From: a virus
Length of the DNA stretch: 20,882 nucleotides
Reading direction: 5' to 3' (one strand)
IMG/VR virus record: IMGVR_UViG_3300033182_001560
Location: 1 to 20,882 of that record
Shown in pieces: positions 1-7,175 of the stretch (the stretch's first letter is position 1; each line of letters starts with the position of its first letter). The position numbers were made by a program, and so were the translations under genes. A model generated the notes under the pieces. It did no database searches. It was given only the letters and a program-made list of their open reading frames with translations, and was not told where the DNA came from.

Positions 1-58
1 ACGAGTCAAAATAGCTTTTTCCTACACCAAATCTATTATTTCTTCTAAAACCAGCCAT
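1..58 (-). CDS. N-terminus of an unidentified protein (partial, runs off the left edge)
   Basis: An ATG at 58-56 (minus) opens a frame that stays open to the window edge and begins MAGFRRNNRFGVGKSYFDS. Its ATG overlaps the TAA of the upstream 119-aa gene in a TAATG junction, which suggests translational coupling and supports it as a real start. Only 19 residues are visible, basic and Gly/Arg-rich, so no family can be assigned. By position it probably belongs to the same virion-protein transcription unit as its neighbour. Confidence 0.6.
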   Translation of the reverse strand, partial: MAGFRRNNRFGVGKSYFDS

Positions 59-417
59 TAAGTTTCCTCTATACCGTTAACAATAATGTTCACTGACGAC
101 CCTGCGCCACATATGGCTACTATCTGATCAGAATTAGAAGCACCCGCTGTTGAACCGTTATTATTAAGGACTAGAGATGTAGATAAAGACAATGTTTCAT
201 CAGCGGAAAGCGATATGTCATTAAAGAATATATGAGAATCCGCTAAAGTTTCTCCAGCTGGTTTACAGTAAATAGTTACTGTTGTTGTGGCTGAAGAATA
301 GTTGCAAAGTATTATTTCCTTAACTATGGTTACAGTTCCCTGCGGAACGGTATAATAATCCGCACTAGAAGTTGTTAAGGTAGAAGGTCCAACTAAACGT
401 TTTTGATACAGAGGCAT
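58..417 (-). CDS. Small beta-rich virion-type protein (119 aa)
   Basis: This 119-residue protein begins MPLYQKRLVGPSTLTTSS and is made of alternating hydrophobic and Ser/Thr-rich segments ending in VNIIVNGIEET. It has no signal peptide or membrane segment. The pattern, with a VPQGTVTIVKEIILCN strand early and Ser/Thr-rich beta strands after it, resembles small structural or head-decoration proteins common in tailed phages; this is general resemblance, not a named family. AGGGAG lies 6-7 nt before the ATG at 417. It is coupled to the next gene by TAATG and diverges from the P450 unit. Confidence 0.65.
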   Translation of the reverse strand: MPLYQKRLVGPSTLTTSSADYYTVPQGTVTIVKEIILCNYSSATTTVTIYCKPAGETLADSHIFFNDISLSADETLSLSTSLVLNNNGSTAGASNSDQIVAICGAGSSVNIIVNGIEET

Positions 418-471
418 GCAAACTCCCTAAAGATTTGTGATTAATTTTACCACACATTCGACTAATCTTCA

Positions 472-477
472 ATTATA
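472..477 (-). promoter_or_regulatory. Candidate phage promoter (-10 element) for the 119-aa virion gene
   Basis: TATAAT lies on the minus strand about 55 nt upstream of the ATG at 417, inside the 11-mer GTTACTATAAT. The same 11-mer recurs on the minus strand before the 70-aa gene at 12502. No convincing -35 hexamer is visible 16-18 nt upstream, so the recurrence is the main support. Confidence 0.4.
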
Positions 478-522
478 GTAACCTGATACAGTTTTAATCG
501 CAAAAACTAAAGCGTGGTGGAA

Positions 523-543
523 TATACCAAATTATGGTATAAT
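523..543 (+). promoter_or_regulatory. Extended -10 promoter with overlapping inverted repeat, upstream of the P450 unit
   Basis: TGGTATAAT at 535-543 is a perfect extended -10 element (TG-N-TATAAT), with no recognisable -35. It overlaps an inverted repeat, TATACCA (523-529), AATTA, TGGTATA (535-541), which could be an operator. Transcription would start near 549-551, at the ATG of the following gene, so the mRNA would be leaderless. The 10-mer ATGGTATAAT recurs in front of the gene at 16883. Confidence 0.6.
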
Positions 544-550
544 ATCATAT

Positions 551-976
551 ATGAATGAATACATGTATCTCGAAAAAATCACTTTTGCTACCGCTGTTTC
601 TTTTACCGTAGCAGACAGTATTTATAAGATTAGGAAAAATAGGTTCACTCAGCCCAAAAATGTGAAAAAATGGAAAATGGTAATAGCTGACGGGTTGCAT
701 CATTTTAACTATGATTTGAGCAAAATAGTGGAGGAAAGGGGCTATAGCTTTACAGAAACACCATTTGCCTATTGCCATGTAGACTCAAGAACCCTAATAG
801 GCAATCGATACAGTGGATGTGATGCAAGAATATACTTAAACATTGGACCCGGTAAGATGAACTTACCTATGGATTTAGAAGTTGGTGACGCAATGATAAC
901 CACCACAAAAGAAAACACGTTTTATTCAAGACCAGAAAGCATAGTTTTCTACAGGGACCTAGTAAAAAATGACTAA
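551..976 (+). CDS. Unknown 141-aa protein co-transcribed with the P450
   Basis: I do not recognise this protein. It is soluble, with a basic helical N-terminal half (for example KIRKNRFTQPKNVKKWKM) and a C-terminal half of probable beta strands (DARIYLNIGP, then DLEVGDAMITTTKENTFYS). An H76-V-D78 triad followed by a strand like those in 2OG oxygenases hints at a degenerate double-stranded beta-helix, but no distal His or Arg follows, so I make no such call. It has only a few scattered cysteines and no Cys-cluster, so it is not a ferredoxin. The ATG at 551 has no Shine-Dalgarno and sits where transcription should begin; Met5 at 563 is an alternative. It overlaps the P450 gene by 8 nt, so the two are translationally linked. 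Confidence 0.6.
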   Translation: MNEYMYLEKITFATAVSFTVADSIYKIRKNRFTQPKNVKKWKMVIADGLHHFNYDLSKIVEERGYSFTETPFAYCHVDSRTLIGNRYSGCDARIYLNIGPGKMNLPMDLEVGDAMITTTKENTFYSRPESIVFYRDLVKND

Positions 977-2192
977 AGCCCCAATAAGTGATGAGTGGAT
1001 ACTGGAGTTATCTGTTGATCATCATGATCGAGAAGTAAGATCTTCAATTTTTAATACTTACACAGAACTAAGAAAACCAGTATGGTTCAACGATCATAAA
1101 AGGCCAGATATAAACTATTTATCAGTTTTTACCTGGGACGATGTAACACTAGTCAGCTCAAAATCAGATATATTTCACTCTAAAGAAGGCTATCTAATAA
1201 ATGACAACTTTGACAGAATGTCATTTGACGGCTCACTTTTATCAATGAATGGTGAAGAACACAAAAACATGAGAGGGATTGTTTCCTCAATATTCACCAA
1301 CAAAATGGTTCAAGAGTTAGAGCCAATGATAAGAAGAATTACAAAAACCGCCTTTGAAAAAGCTTTATCCAAAAATGATCAAATTGACATATTTCAAACA
1401 GTCTGCACGGAAATACCTTTAAATATAAACGTAGAAATGATGGGTATGCCTGAAGAGTTGAAATATGAGATATTAAATCTCACAAAATTTATAGTCGCAA
1501 ATGATGATCCTGACTATGGGAACAGCAACCCACTAAAATGGCTGCAGGCAACAAAAAAAATGAGGAAGCACGCTTTAAACGTGGGCGAGCTAAATAAAAA
1601 TTCTCAAAATATAAATATGACTACAATGCTGCTAAATTCCATGGATTCCTCTAAAAATCTTACCTTAGAAGAGTACGCACAGTTCTTTATGCTACTAGTT
1701 ATTGCTGGAATGGAAACAACTACACATTCCTTAGCTCACGGTATAAAGTTACTTTACCAGAATCCAGATCAACTTGATTTACTTAAAAACAACTTCGAGA
1801 GTTACATAGAAACAGCTTGTGAAGAAATATTAAGAGTTGAACCAACAGTTATGCACTTCAGAAGAACTGCAACAGTTGATACGGAAATATCTGGTGTACC
1901 AGTTAAAAAGGGTGACAGAATACTAACATGGTACAACTGCGCAAATAACGATCCACAGAAATTCAATGATCCATACCAGTTTGATATCACTAGACCTAAA
2001 AGACCTCTGCATACCACCTTTGGCGGTCCAGGTATACACCACTGCCTTGGCGCTGGTCTAGCTAGACTCGAAATGAAAATATTTTACGAACACCTCTTTG
2101 ACTTTATGCCTCATATAGAAATAGACTTTGAGAACATAAAGTACGTTAAAACACGTTGGGCGAATGGCTACAAATCAATGCCCTTGAAATAA
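969..2192 (+). CDS. Cytochrome P450 (CYP124/CYP125-like heme loop)
   Basis: This is a complete 407-residue soluble bacterial-type P450 monooxygenase; such enzymes insert one oxygen atom from O2 into an organic substrate, using electrons from a separate redox partner. All hallmarks are present: C-helix H98-xxx-R102, I-helix AGMETT at 246-251, K-helix E286-xx-R289, and the heme loop FGGPGIHHCLG at 351-361 with Cys359 as heme ligand. The FGG-x-G-x-H-x-C-LGAxLAR spacing matches actinobacterial CYP124/CYP125/CYP142-type enzymes, known for sterol and branched-lipid oxidation; the substrate here is unknown. No ferredoxin or reductase gene lies in the window, so electrons would come from the host. 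Length is normal and there is no N-terminal membrane anchor. AGGGA lies 11 nt before the ATG. It is convergent with the main gene block. Confidence 0.95.
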   Translation: MTKAPISDEWILELSVDHHDREVRSSIFNTYTELRKPVWFNDHKRPDINYLSVFTWDDVTLVSSKSDIFHSKEGYLINDNFDRMSFDGSLLSMNGEEHKNMRGIVSSIFTNKMVQELEPMIRRITKTAFEKALSKNDQIDIFQTVCTEIPLNINVEMMGMPEELKYEILNLTKFIVANDDPDYGNSNPLKWLQATKKMRKHALNVGELNKNSQNINMTTMLLNSMDSSKNLTLEEYAQFFMLLVIAGMETTTHSLAHGIKLLYQNPDQLDLLKNNFESYIETACEEILRVEPTVMHFRRTATVDTEISGVPVKKGDRILTWYNCANNDPQKFNDPYQFDITRPKRPLHTTFGGPGIHHCLGAGLARLEMKIFYEHLFDFMPHIEIDFENIKYVKTRWANGYKSMPLK

Positions 2193-2248
2193 AAAAGCCT
2201 ATATAGGGTAAAAAGTGAAAAAAATTTTATAGGGGGTTTTTGTTTTTT
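2191..2248. terminator. Probable bidirectional terminator between convergent units
   Basis: CCTATA (2198-2203) and TATAGG (2228-2233) can pair. On the plus strand this is followed by a T-rich run from 2237, which would end the P450 unit. On the minus strand it is followed by C then six T at 2196-2191, which would end the long oxygenase block. The stem is short and AT-rich with a long loop, so the fold is uncertain, but the convergent position and T-runs on both strands fit. Confidence 0.5.
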
Positions 2249-2271
2249 AACTTTTTTTCGTTTTTCGGTTT

Positions 2272-3279
2272 TTATTCTGAATCAGGAATACAGTGTTCAG
2301 ACCTAGGTATATAATGATGCTTATGGTCTATATCATAAAGTTCTGCGGCTAAAGGTGTTATAGAAATCCAAAACTTCTCTCCGACTGTATATTTATCTAG
2401 CCTAAAAGAAATCCAAAACTTCTCTAACATTGTTTTATCCATGTATACAATTTTCCCCTTTTTCTCAGGAGGCTCTCCCATATAGATAGCTGCAGTATTA
2501 TGACCACCTCTAACTAAACTTTGTATATATGAATCCCACTCTTCTTCCGAGTTAAACTCAGATCTTTTCTGATCCCAAATTGTCGTGTCAGTAGTTTCAT
2601 ATTGAATATATGATCTTGTAAAATACTTTTCTGCACCAGATGGACTATTCACGGCATGAAAGTAGGGCTCTCCTTCCGGAGCCTTTGGGTATAAAGGTGA
2701 ACCAGATGGAAAAACAATAATTTCTCCAGCTTTTGGTTTTACTGGAATAATGTTTTCACCATGAAGAAAAACAACTTCACCACCATCGTAATCGTCATTA
2801 ATATAAGTGTTAGCAGTTATTAAAAATTTTCTACCAGGCCAGAACCATTCTCCTATAGGATAATCAGTATGGAACTGCATTCTCAGATTATCTTTATCTG
2901 CATTCGTATGCTCTGCGGGTAATTCTTTTTCATCAAAATATTTAGCGATATTTGGAGACGTTACAAATGAATTTTGTGGCCATTCAATTTGATTATATTC
3001 CATGTAATGATTCACAACTTTAACTGTCGCATTTTTTAAGGTGTCATAACAATATTTCTCTATGCGACATAATTCACTGTCATCCATATATTCACCGTCA
3101 TCTCCATGAACGTTGACAAGACCATAAGTGCCGAATATGAACCAGTCTTTCCACTTCTCAAATATATATTCACCTGTAGAATTACTTTCCATAAACTTTA
3201 CATACTCAAAAAGTTTATCAATTTCATCATAAACATTTTTGTATACAAATATCCTAGGATAAACTTCTTCAAAATCCAT
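2272..3279 (-). CDS. 2-oxoglutarate/Fe(II) oxygenase with unusual C-terminal extension (335 aa)
   Basis: The oxygenase core spans about residues 100-230. Iron ligands appear as H137-T-D139 and H208, and the strand between them carries NDDYDGGEV. The residue ten after the distal His, where Arg normally binds 2-oxoglutarate, is K218; R222 is the alternative. The last ~100 residues have no oxygenase motifs and contain EKFWIS twice. The start at 3279 is supported by AAGGTG 7 nt upstream, and the gene begins 6 nt after the FkbM gene stop. It is the last gene of the minus-strand block, before the terminator. Prolyl-4-hydroxylase-like enzymes hydroxylate proteins, but the substrate here is unknown. 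Confidence 0.85.
   Translation of the reverse strand: MDFEEVYPRIFVYKNVYDEIDKLFEYVKFMESNSTGEYIFEKWKDWFIFGTYGLVNVHGDDGEYMDDSELCRIEKYCYDTLKNATVKVVNHYMEYNQIEWPQNSFVTSPNIAKYFDEKELPAEHTNADKDNLRMQFHTDYPIGEWFWPGRKFLITANTYINDDYDGGEVVFLHGENIIPVKPKAGEIIVFPSGSPLYPKAPEGEPYFHAVNSPSGAEKYFTRSYIQYETTDTTIWDQKRSEFNSEEEWDSYIQSLVRGGHNTAAIYMGEPPEKKGKIVYMDKTMLEKFWISFRLDKYTVGEKFWISITPLAAELYDIDHKHHYIPRSEHCIPDSE
2362..2425 (-). repeat. 19-bp direct repeat encoding EKFWIS twice
   Basis: AGAAATCCAAAACTTCTCT (plus-strand sequence) occurs at 2362-2380 and again at 2407-2425. The 45-bp offset keeps the reading frame, so the oxygenase C-terminus contains two EKFWIS segments 15 residues apart. Perfect nucleotide identity implies a recent local duplication. 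Confidence 0.85.
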
Positions 3280-3285
3280 AATGTA

Positions 3286-3864
3286 TCACCTTAAATATTT
3301 TCTAAACTTATCAATAGGAATTACTTTCGGATCGACCCACCAATCCTCATGTGACTCTTTTCTGACTAAAGTGTACCCTAAACAATCTAAAATCTCTCTC
3401 TGTGCGTCACGCATTCCCGAATTCCTAAAATACATATTAGTATCATGCTCGAAAGTGATAATAGTAAATCTGTATTTGTTCAATGGTACAGAAATGAGCC
3501 CAAGTAGTGTAGTGTAATGATTACCAAGGGGTCGACAATCAAAATCGTACCCGGCATCTATATCAACTTGTAGATAGTCTATCTGATTTGGAAAATTATT
3601 GTCAGAAAAGTAACATAAATAATCAAAATCTAGGGCATCTCCCATACACGGGTTAATCCTATTAGAAATGAACTCTTCTCTTCTGTCATCTTCTATCTCA
3701 AATGAGATTCCAGTCCAAGAAAAATCTGTCTCTAAATAATAAGTATTGCTTCCCTGTGTCGAATGAAAAGCGCCTAACTCCACGTAGTAACCATTTTCTT
3801 TATAGTCAAGTAGGTCTAAAACAAATTCTTCCTGACCACTAGATCCTCTATAACCTTTATCCAT
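3286..3864 (-). CDS. FkbM-family SAM-dependent methyltransferase
   Basis: This 192-residue protein matches the FkbM pattern: GYYVELGAF at 25-33 is the SAM-binding motif I, followed by the N-T-YYLE helix and SWTGISFEIE, where a family-typical Glu ends strand 2. IDYLQVDIDAG at 95-105 occupies the conserved acidic strand-4 position, and HEDWWVDP near residue 172 is a typical C-terminal signature. Such enzymes usually O-methylate sugars or small molecules, so glycan or polyketide-like decoration is plausible. GAAGGC lies 8 nt before the ATG at 3864, which is one base from the upstream oxygenase stop. Length is normal for a minimal FkbM domain. Confidence 0.85.
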   Translation of the reverse strand: MDKGYRGSSGQEEFVLDLLDYKENGYYVELGAFHSTQGSNTYYLETDFSWTGISFEIEDDRREEFISNRINPCMGDALDFDYLCYFSDNNFPNQIDYLQVDIDAGYDFDCRPLGNHYTTLLGLISVPLNKYRFTIITFEHDTNMYFRNSGMRDAQREILDCLGYTLVRKESHEDWWVDPKVIPIDKFRKYLR

Positions 3865-3865
3865 A

Positions 3866-4408
3866 TCAGTTAGCCTTCAGTTTTAACTCAGACCAAAATT
3901 GTGTAGACGATATTTTTTTACCACTTAAAACCTCTAGAGATGCGTGAACATATTCCGACCTAAACAATATTAGTCTATTTTTTTTCTTAGGTATTCTGAT
4001 ATCTAAGTCTTTAAAGTCTAATTCCCCACCTTCATATGAATCATTAATAAAATGAACTGAAGAATATATATGCTGCTTAACCCGAATTTCCTCACTGTGT
4101 GCGTTGTGGTACATATCATCGTGATAGTGCATAGAGCATCCTTTTTCGTATATCATATAAGGTATATGAGCTTTATGACATATATTAATACCATACACAT
4201 CAATGATTGTAGTCCTAAGAAAATCTAGGTAGCTCCATGCAAGAACATCTCCTTCTTGATCTAGAAAATAAGTATACCTATCAACACAGTCACCACTTCG
4301 CTTAAAATAGTCTTGCTTGCCTAATTCTACTTTTTCAAGCAATACATCTATTCCATCAAAAAAATCATCAATTACGCATACGTCATGATCAAAACCGACT
4401 AATTCCAA
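3866..4408 (-). CDS. 2-oxoglutarate/Fe(II) oxygenase, prolyl-4-hydroxylase-like (180 aa, TTG start)
   Basis: This is a compact single-domain oxygenase. Iron ligands are H96-D-D98 in MHYHDD and H155 in YVHASLEVLSG; the middle strand carries NDSYEGGEL. K165 replaces the usual 2-oxoglutarate-binding Arg ten residues after the distal His; animal collagen prolyl 4-hydroxylases also use Lys there. The start is TTG, supported by AGGAG 6 nt upstream, and it lies inside the last ten bases of the WhiB/SGNH gene. The predicted product is a hydroxylase for a protein side chain or small molecule; no substrate can be read from the sequence. Confidence 0.85.
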   Translation of the reverse strand: MELVGFDHDVCVIDDFFDGIDVLLEKVELGKQDYFKRSGDCVDRYTYFLDQEGDVLAWSYLDFLRTTIIDVYGINICHKAHIPYMIYEKGCSMHYHDDMYHNAHSEEIRVKQHIYSSVHFINDSYEGGELDFKDLDIRIPKKKNRLILFRSEYVHASLEVLSGKKISSTQFWSELKLKAN

Positions 4409-5592
4409 TCTAAACTCCTATCTACCAAATTTGCCAAATGTATAGAGTCATGAACCCCAGGCCTATTCCCACGTAGATTGTACTCATAAAATTTCAGCCC
4501 CTCAACATCACACAGGTCACTGCACTCATTTAAATCTAATTTATTTTGCAAATCGAAAATCATTAAAGAATCTATGCAATTACACTCTTTAATTATATCA
4601 TACACAACACCGTCTAGGGATAGAACAACAAACTTACAACCCAAAACTTTACAAACAGCTTGCATATTGTATAGTATAGAAAAAGACTCTAAAATAGCTT
4701 TGTGCTCTTCGTCTTTTCTAAATTCAACATTCTTTACTGAAGAATCTATTATCTTTTCAGGGTGCTCATATCCATAATTATCATTCCAATTTATCGAATA
4801 ATTATAAAAAATTCTTCTACCAACTTTAGAATCTACCTCTAAAGGATAATTGTAGTCATTTAATTTTGAAACTACAATTATAACTTTTTTAGGAACACCA
4901 AAATTATTTAGATGATAAAAAAAGTTTTTAGACAACTTATGTAAGCTGCCATCTACCAAAGACATATTATTTATTTTAATATTTCTCATATCTGATAACA
5001 ACCCTGTCCAGGCATACGACTGAGGAAGACCAACGGGAATACTCTCTTGTCCTCCGAGCACTAAGAGATCAGGATCTTGAACAAAACTTGAACCAACATA
5101 CTTATGCTCGTTTACCCTGTAAGATATAGACTCTTCTGCATCATGCCAGCCTAAGTCTTGATAAATTTTTGGTAAGTCTTTAATATCACCAATTCTTGGT
5201 TCAGATTGGTCTTGAATTCTGACTTCTGCATCAAAACTTAACGACTTATAGTCTATATTTTCATTCTTTATTTGATTTTTAAATAAATAAGTTTTAGAAT
5301 CTGCTAGTCTATGATTTTTCATAAACAAAACATGCTGATAGCACCTTCTATATGTAATATTATTTTTGGATTCCCCAGACAAAAGAGCTTTGTCTATCCA
5401 CTCACACTTTTCTTCATAATTCATCCCAGCAATATAATGATCAATGTTGCTATTAACAGCATAATGAAGGCAATCTACCACTGCTGGGCAATCTGATAAG
5501 CAGGGTGGATCTGCTTCCAGTTCCCTAATAGACATACCTGTACAGGAAGCGCCACTAAACGCATCAGTATCTGGAAGTTTAATCTTATCCAT
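4399..5592 (-). CDS. WhiB-like Cys domain fused to an SGNH-hydrolase-like domain (397 aa)
   Basis: Residues ~15-70 resemble a WhiB iron-sulfur domain: C17, then C31-x3-C35-x5-C41 within CPAVVDCLHYAV, followed by YIAGM in the place of the WhiB G-W/GG turn. WhiB proteins bind a [4Fe-4S] cluster, usually as C-x2-C-x5-C, so the first spacing is one residue longer. Residues ~165-397 look like an SGNH/GDSL esterase fold: block I is LGGQES (179-184, where GDS is usual), block II NNMSLVDGS, block III SKLND with N245, and block V D382-xx-H385. The altered block I makes catalysis doubtful, with S184 the possible nucleophile. I know of no such standard fusion. The gene starts 10 nt after the preceding stop and overlaps the next gene by 10 nt. 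Confidence 0.6.
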   Translation of the reverse strand: MDKIKLPDTDAFSGASCTGMSIRELEADPPCLSDCPAVVDCLHYAVNSNIDHYIAGMNYEEKCEWIDKALLSGESKNNITYRRCYQHVLFMKNHRLADSKTYLFKNQIKNENIDYKSLSFDAEVRIQDQSEPRIGDIKDLPKIYQDLGWHDAEESISYRVNEHKYVGSSFVQDPDLLVLGGQESIPVGLPQSYAWTGLLSDMRNIKINNMSLVDGSLHKLSKNFFYHLNNFGVPKKVIIVVSKLNDYNYPLEVDSKVGRRIFYNYSINWNDNYGYEHPEKIIDSSVKNVEFRKDEEHKAILESFSILYNMQAVCKVLGCKFVVLSLDGVVYDIIKECNCIDSLMIFDLQNKLDLNECSDLCDVEGLKFYEYNLRGNRPGVHDSIHLANLVDRSLDWN

Positions 5593-5602
5593 AAAATAAA
5601 CT

Positions 5603-6286
5603 CTACTCGTAATAGAACTGACCAGTTTCTAGTGCAGACGGAGGACTATCCTTGTGCCAAACATTGACGACCATAACTTGTCTATTCCCAGATTTGGTGG
5701 CAGTTGTTTCATGCAGTCTTCTACCAGCATCAAAGCAGATAAGTCTATTGGGTACGTAAGCTAGTCTCTCTCTTCTTTCCGGTGGTGACTTTATTTTATC
5801 TACGTTTTCCCTCTCTAATGCATCGGTGGGACTGCCTTCTATCCATCCTTCATGCAACTCTAGAAAACCTGGATCAGGACTCTGCGCAAAACCATACCAA
5901 ACACATCCATAAGAAGGAGCATTAAATGTTCTATCTTTTTCATAGGCAAAGCTGTCTTCATCTACATGTATGTCTAAGTACTGTCCTTCTAAGGAAGTTC
6001 TAGTCCAATATTCAAAACCGCATACTTCGTCAATGGGAAAAGGAAGGAAACTTTCATTAGACCATATTTTTTTTATAACCTTTTTCCTCAAAGTATCGGC
6101 TGGAGAGTTCCACCATCCGTCCCAAAACATGTAAGGTGCGTAACAGTCTGCTTCGGTATCATGAAAATAGTTATTATACTTACCAATATTTTCTATGTCA
6201 CCCATATTTTGGGGAAAAAATTGATTGTCTGATTTTATTTCCTCAATTAGATTTTGATCTTTTATAAAGTTATCTATAACTATCAT
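5603..6286 (-). CDS. 2-oxoglutarate/Fe(II) oxygenase (227 aa)
   Basis: Active-site residues are H107-V-D109 in LDIHVDE, the distal H192 in RRLHETT, and R202 ten residues later in SGNRQVMVVNVW. Between them is a longer insert, about residues 115-180, rich in Glu and Pro (for example LHEGWIEG and KSPPERRERL). I chose the ATG at 6286, which lies 10 nt after the stop of the preceding gene and opens with MIVIDNF, the usual N-terminal strand of this family. A longer frame from a GTG at 6331 would overlap the upstream gene by 35 nt and lacks a spaced ribosome site. The substrate is unknown. Confidence 0.85.
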   Translation of the reverse strand: MIVIDNFIKDQNLIEEIKSDNQFFPQNMGDIENIGKYNNYFHDTEADCYAPYMFWDGWWNSPADTLRKKVIKKIWSNESFLPFPIDEVCGFEYWTRTSLEGQYLDIHVDEDSFAYEKDRTFNAPSYGCVWYGFAQSPDPGFLELHEGWIEGSPTDALERENVDKIKSPPERRERLAYVPNRLICFDAGRRLHETTATKSGNRQVMVVNVWHKDSPPSALETGQFYYE

Positions 6287-6296
6287 ATCATTCCAA

Positions 6297-7175
6297 TCAT
6301 AAATTACTATCGTAATAAAGTTTACTTTCACCTATGTCAGATCTATTGAAGATTCTTTGACCCTCAATCCATCCCCCAGAGTAGCTATGAATAACATTTC
6401 TATTATCCCACAATAAAAAATCTCCTTCAGACCACGACCACGTAACCCAATTATTAGAATCTTTTAAATAATCTTCAATGTAAGTACAGTACTCCAGACA
6501 TAGATCTGCATTAGAGGATAGTAACCTGTTTGAAAAAGCACTCATAATGTTAAGGGATACATTTCCTGTAACAGGATGGTTGCATAGTGCTGGATAATTT
6601 CTAATAGGCCACATAACATTGTTATGGTCTATTCCTGGTGACGCTGTATCAAAATCCAGCAGGCTGCTTGTAGCTATCTCTTCATCCCTAGAAGGACCTC
6701 CAGAAAGTGAGATCATATTGTATTTACCTAAAATTTTCTTCAGCCTATGCGGCAGATGTTCAAACATTTCTTCTTTATCTACAAAAATAGTTTTACCGCA
6801 ATCAGAAGAGCAAGTAAAAACTTTCATGTTCATACTTATAAATGTTGGAATCGAAATTTTAGGATCAGATATGGGACTTTCATCTGAATGCCAGTTGCTA
6901 TGCAAATACCTTAGAAGTTCATCAGGAGTGCTGTCAGGACCATACTTAACCTGACCCTCATGGAAATGGCCTTGCCTAAAGTTTATCCTTCCCTCCTGCT
7001 CTGGATCAATTGGTTCACAAGAGTAAACCGACTTCATTATCTCCATCTGCTCATCAGGCTTTAAATCGATAGAAGGAACAACAACGGCTTTTCCATTCAT
7101 TAAAGCCGAATGAATTGACTCGGCGCTAAACAGTAAGTCTTCATATGAGTTGGCTAACAACTTATAAATTTTCAT
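6297..7175 (-). CDS. TauD/TfdA-family 2-oxoglutarate dioxygenase (292 aa)
   Basis: This differs from the other oxygenases and follows the TauD/TfdA pattern, whose members hydroxylate small molecules such as taurine, clavaminate precursors or betaine-like compounds. H96-S-D98 in NWHSDESP gives the facial triad with H263 in DNRNVIHSYSGG, and WSEGDFLLWDNR precedes it as usual. R274 and R278 fall 11 and 15 residues after the distal His, the TauD spacing for substrate and 2-oxoglutarate contacts. Length is typical. The ATG at 7175 overlaps the preceding TAA in a TAATG junction. A small-molecule substrate is more likely here than a protein one, but none is identified. Confidence 0.9.
   Translation of the reverse strand: MKIYKLLANSYEDLLFSAESIHSALMNGKAVVVPSIDLKPDEQMEIMKSVYSCEPIDPEQEGRINFRQGHFHEGQVKYGPDSTPDELLRYLHSNWHSDESPISDPKISIPTFISMNMKVFTCSSDCGKTIFVDKEEMFEHLPHRLKKILGKYNMISLSGGPSRDEEIATSSLLDFDTASPGIDHNNVMWPIRNYPALCNHPVTGNVSLNIMSAFSNRLLSSNADLCLEYCTYIEDYLKDSNNWVTWSWSEGDFLLWDNRNVIHSYSGGWIEGQRIFNRSDIGESKLYYDSNL

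Noticed and set aside
545-778. Minus-strand 77-aa open frame opposite the 141-aa gene
   Set aside because: It overlaps a gene that has a promoter and is coupled to the P450; composition and lack of a ribosome site mark it as a shadow.
551-976. 141-aa protein as a ferredoxin partner of the P450
   Set aside because: It has only two or so scattered cysteines (C75, C90) and no Fe-S cluster motif.
6287-6331. GTG at 6331 as start of the 227-aa oxygenase
   Set aside because: It would overlap the TauD-like gene by 35 nt, has no spaced ribosome site, and adds residues before the family's normal N-terminal strand.
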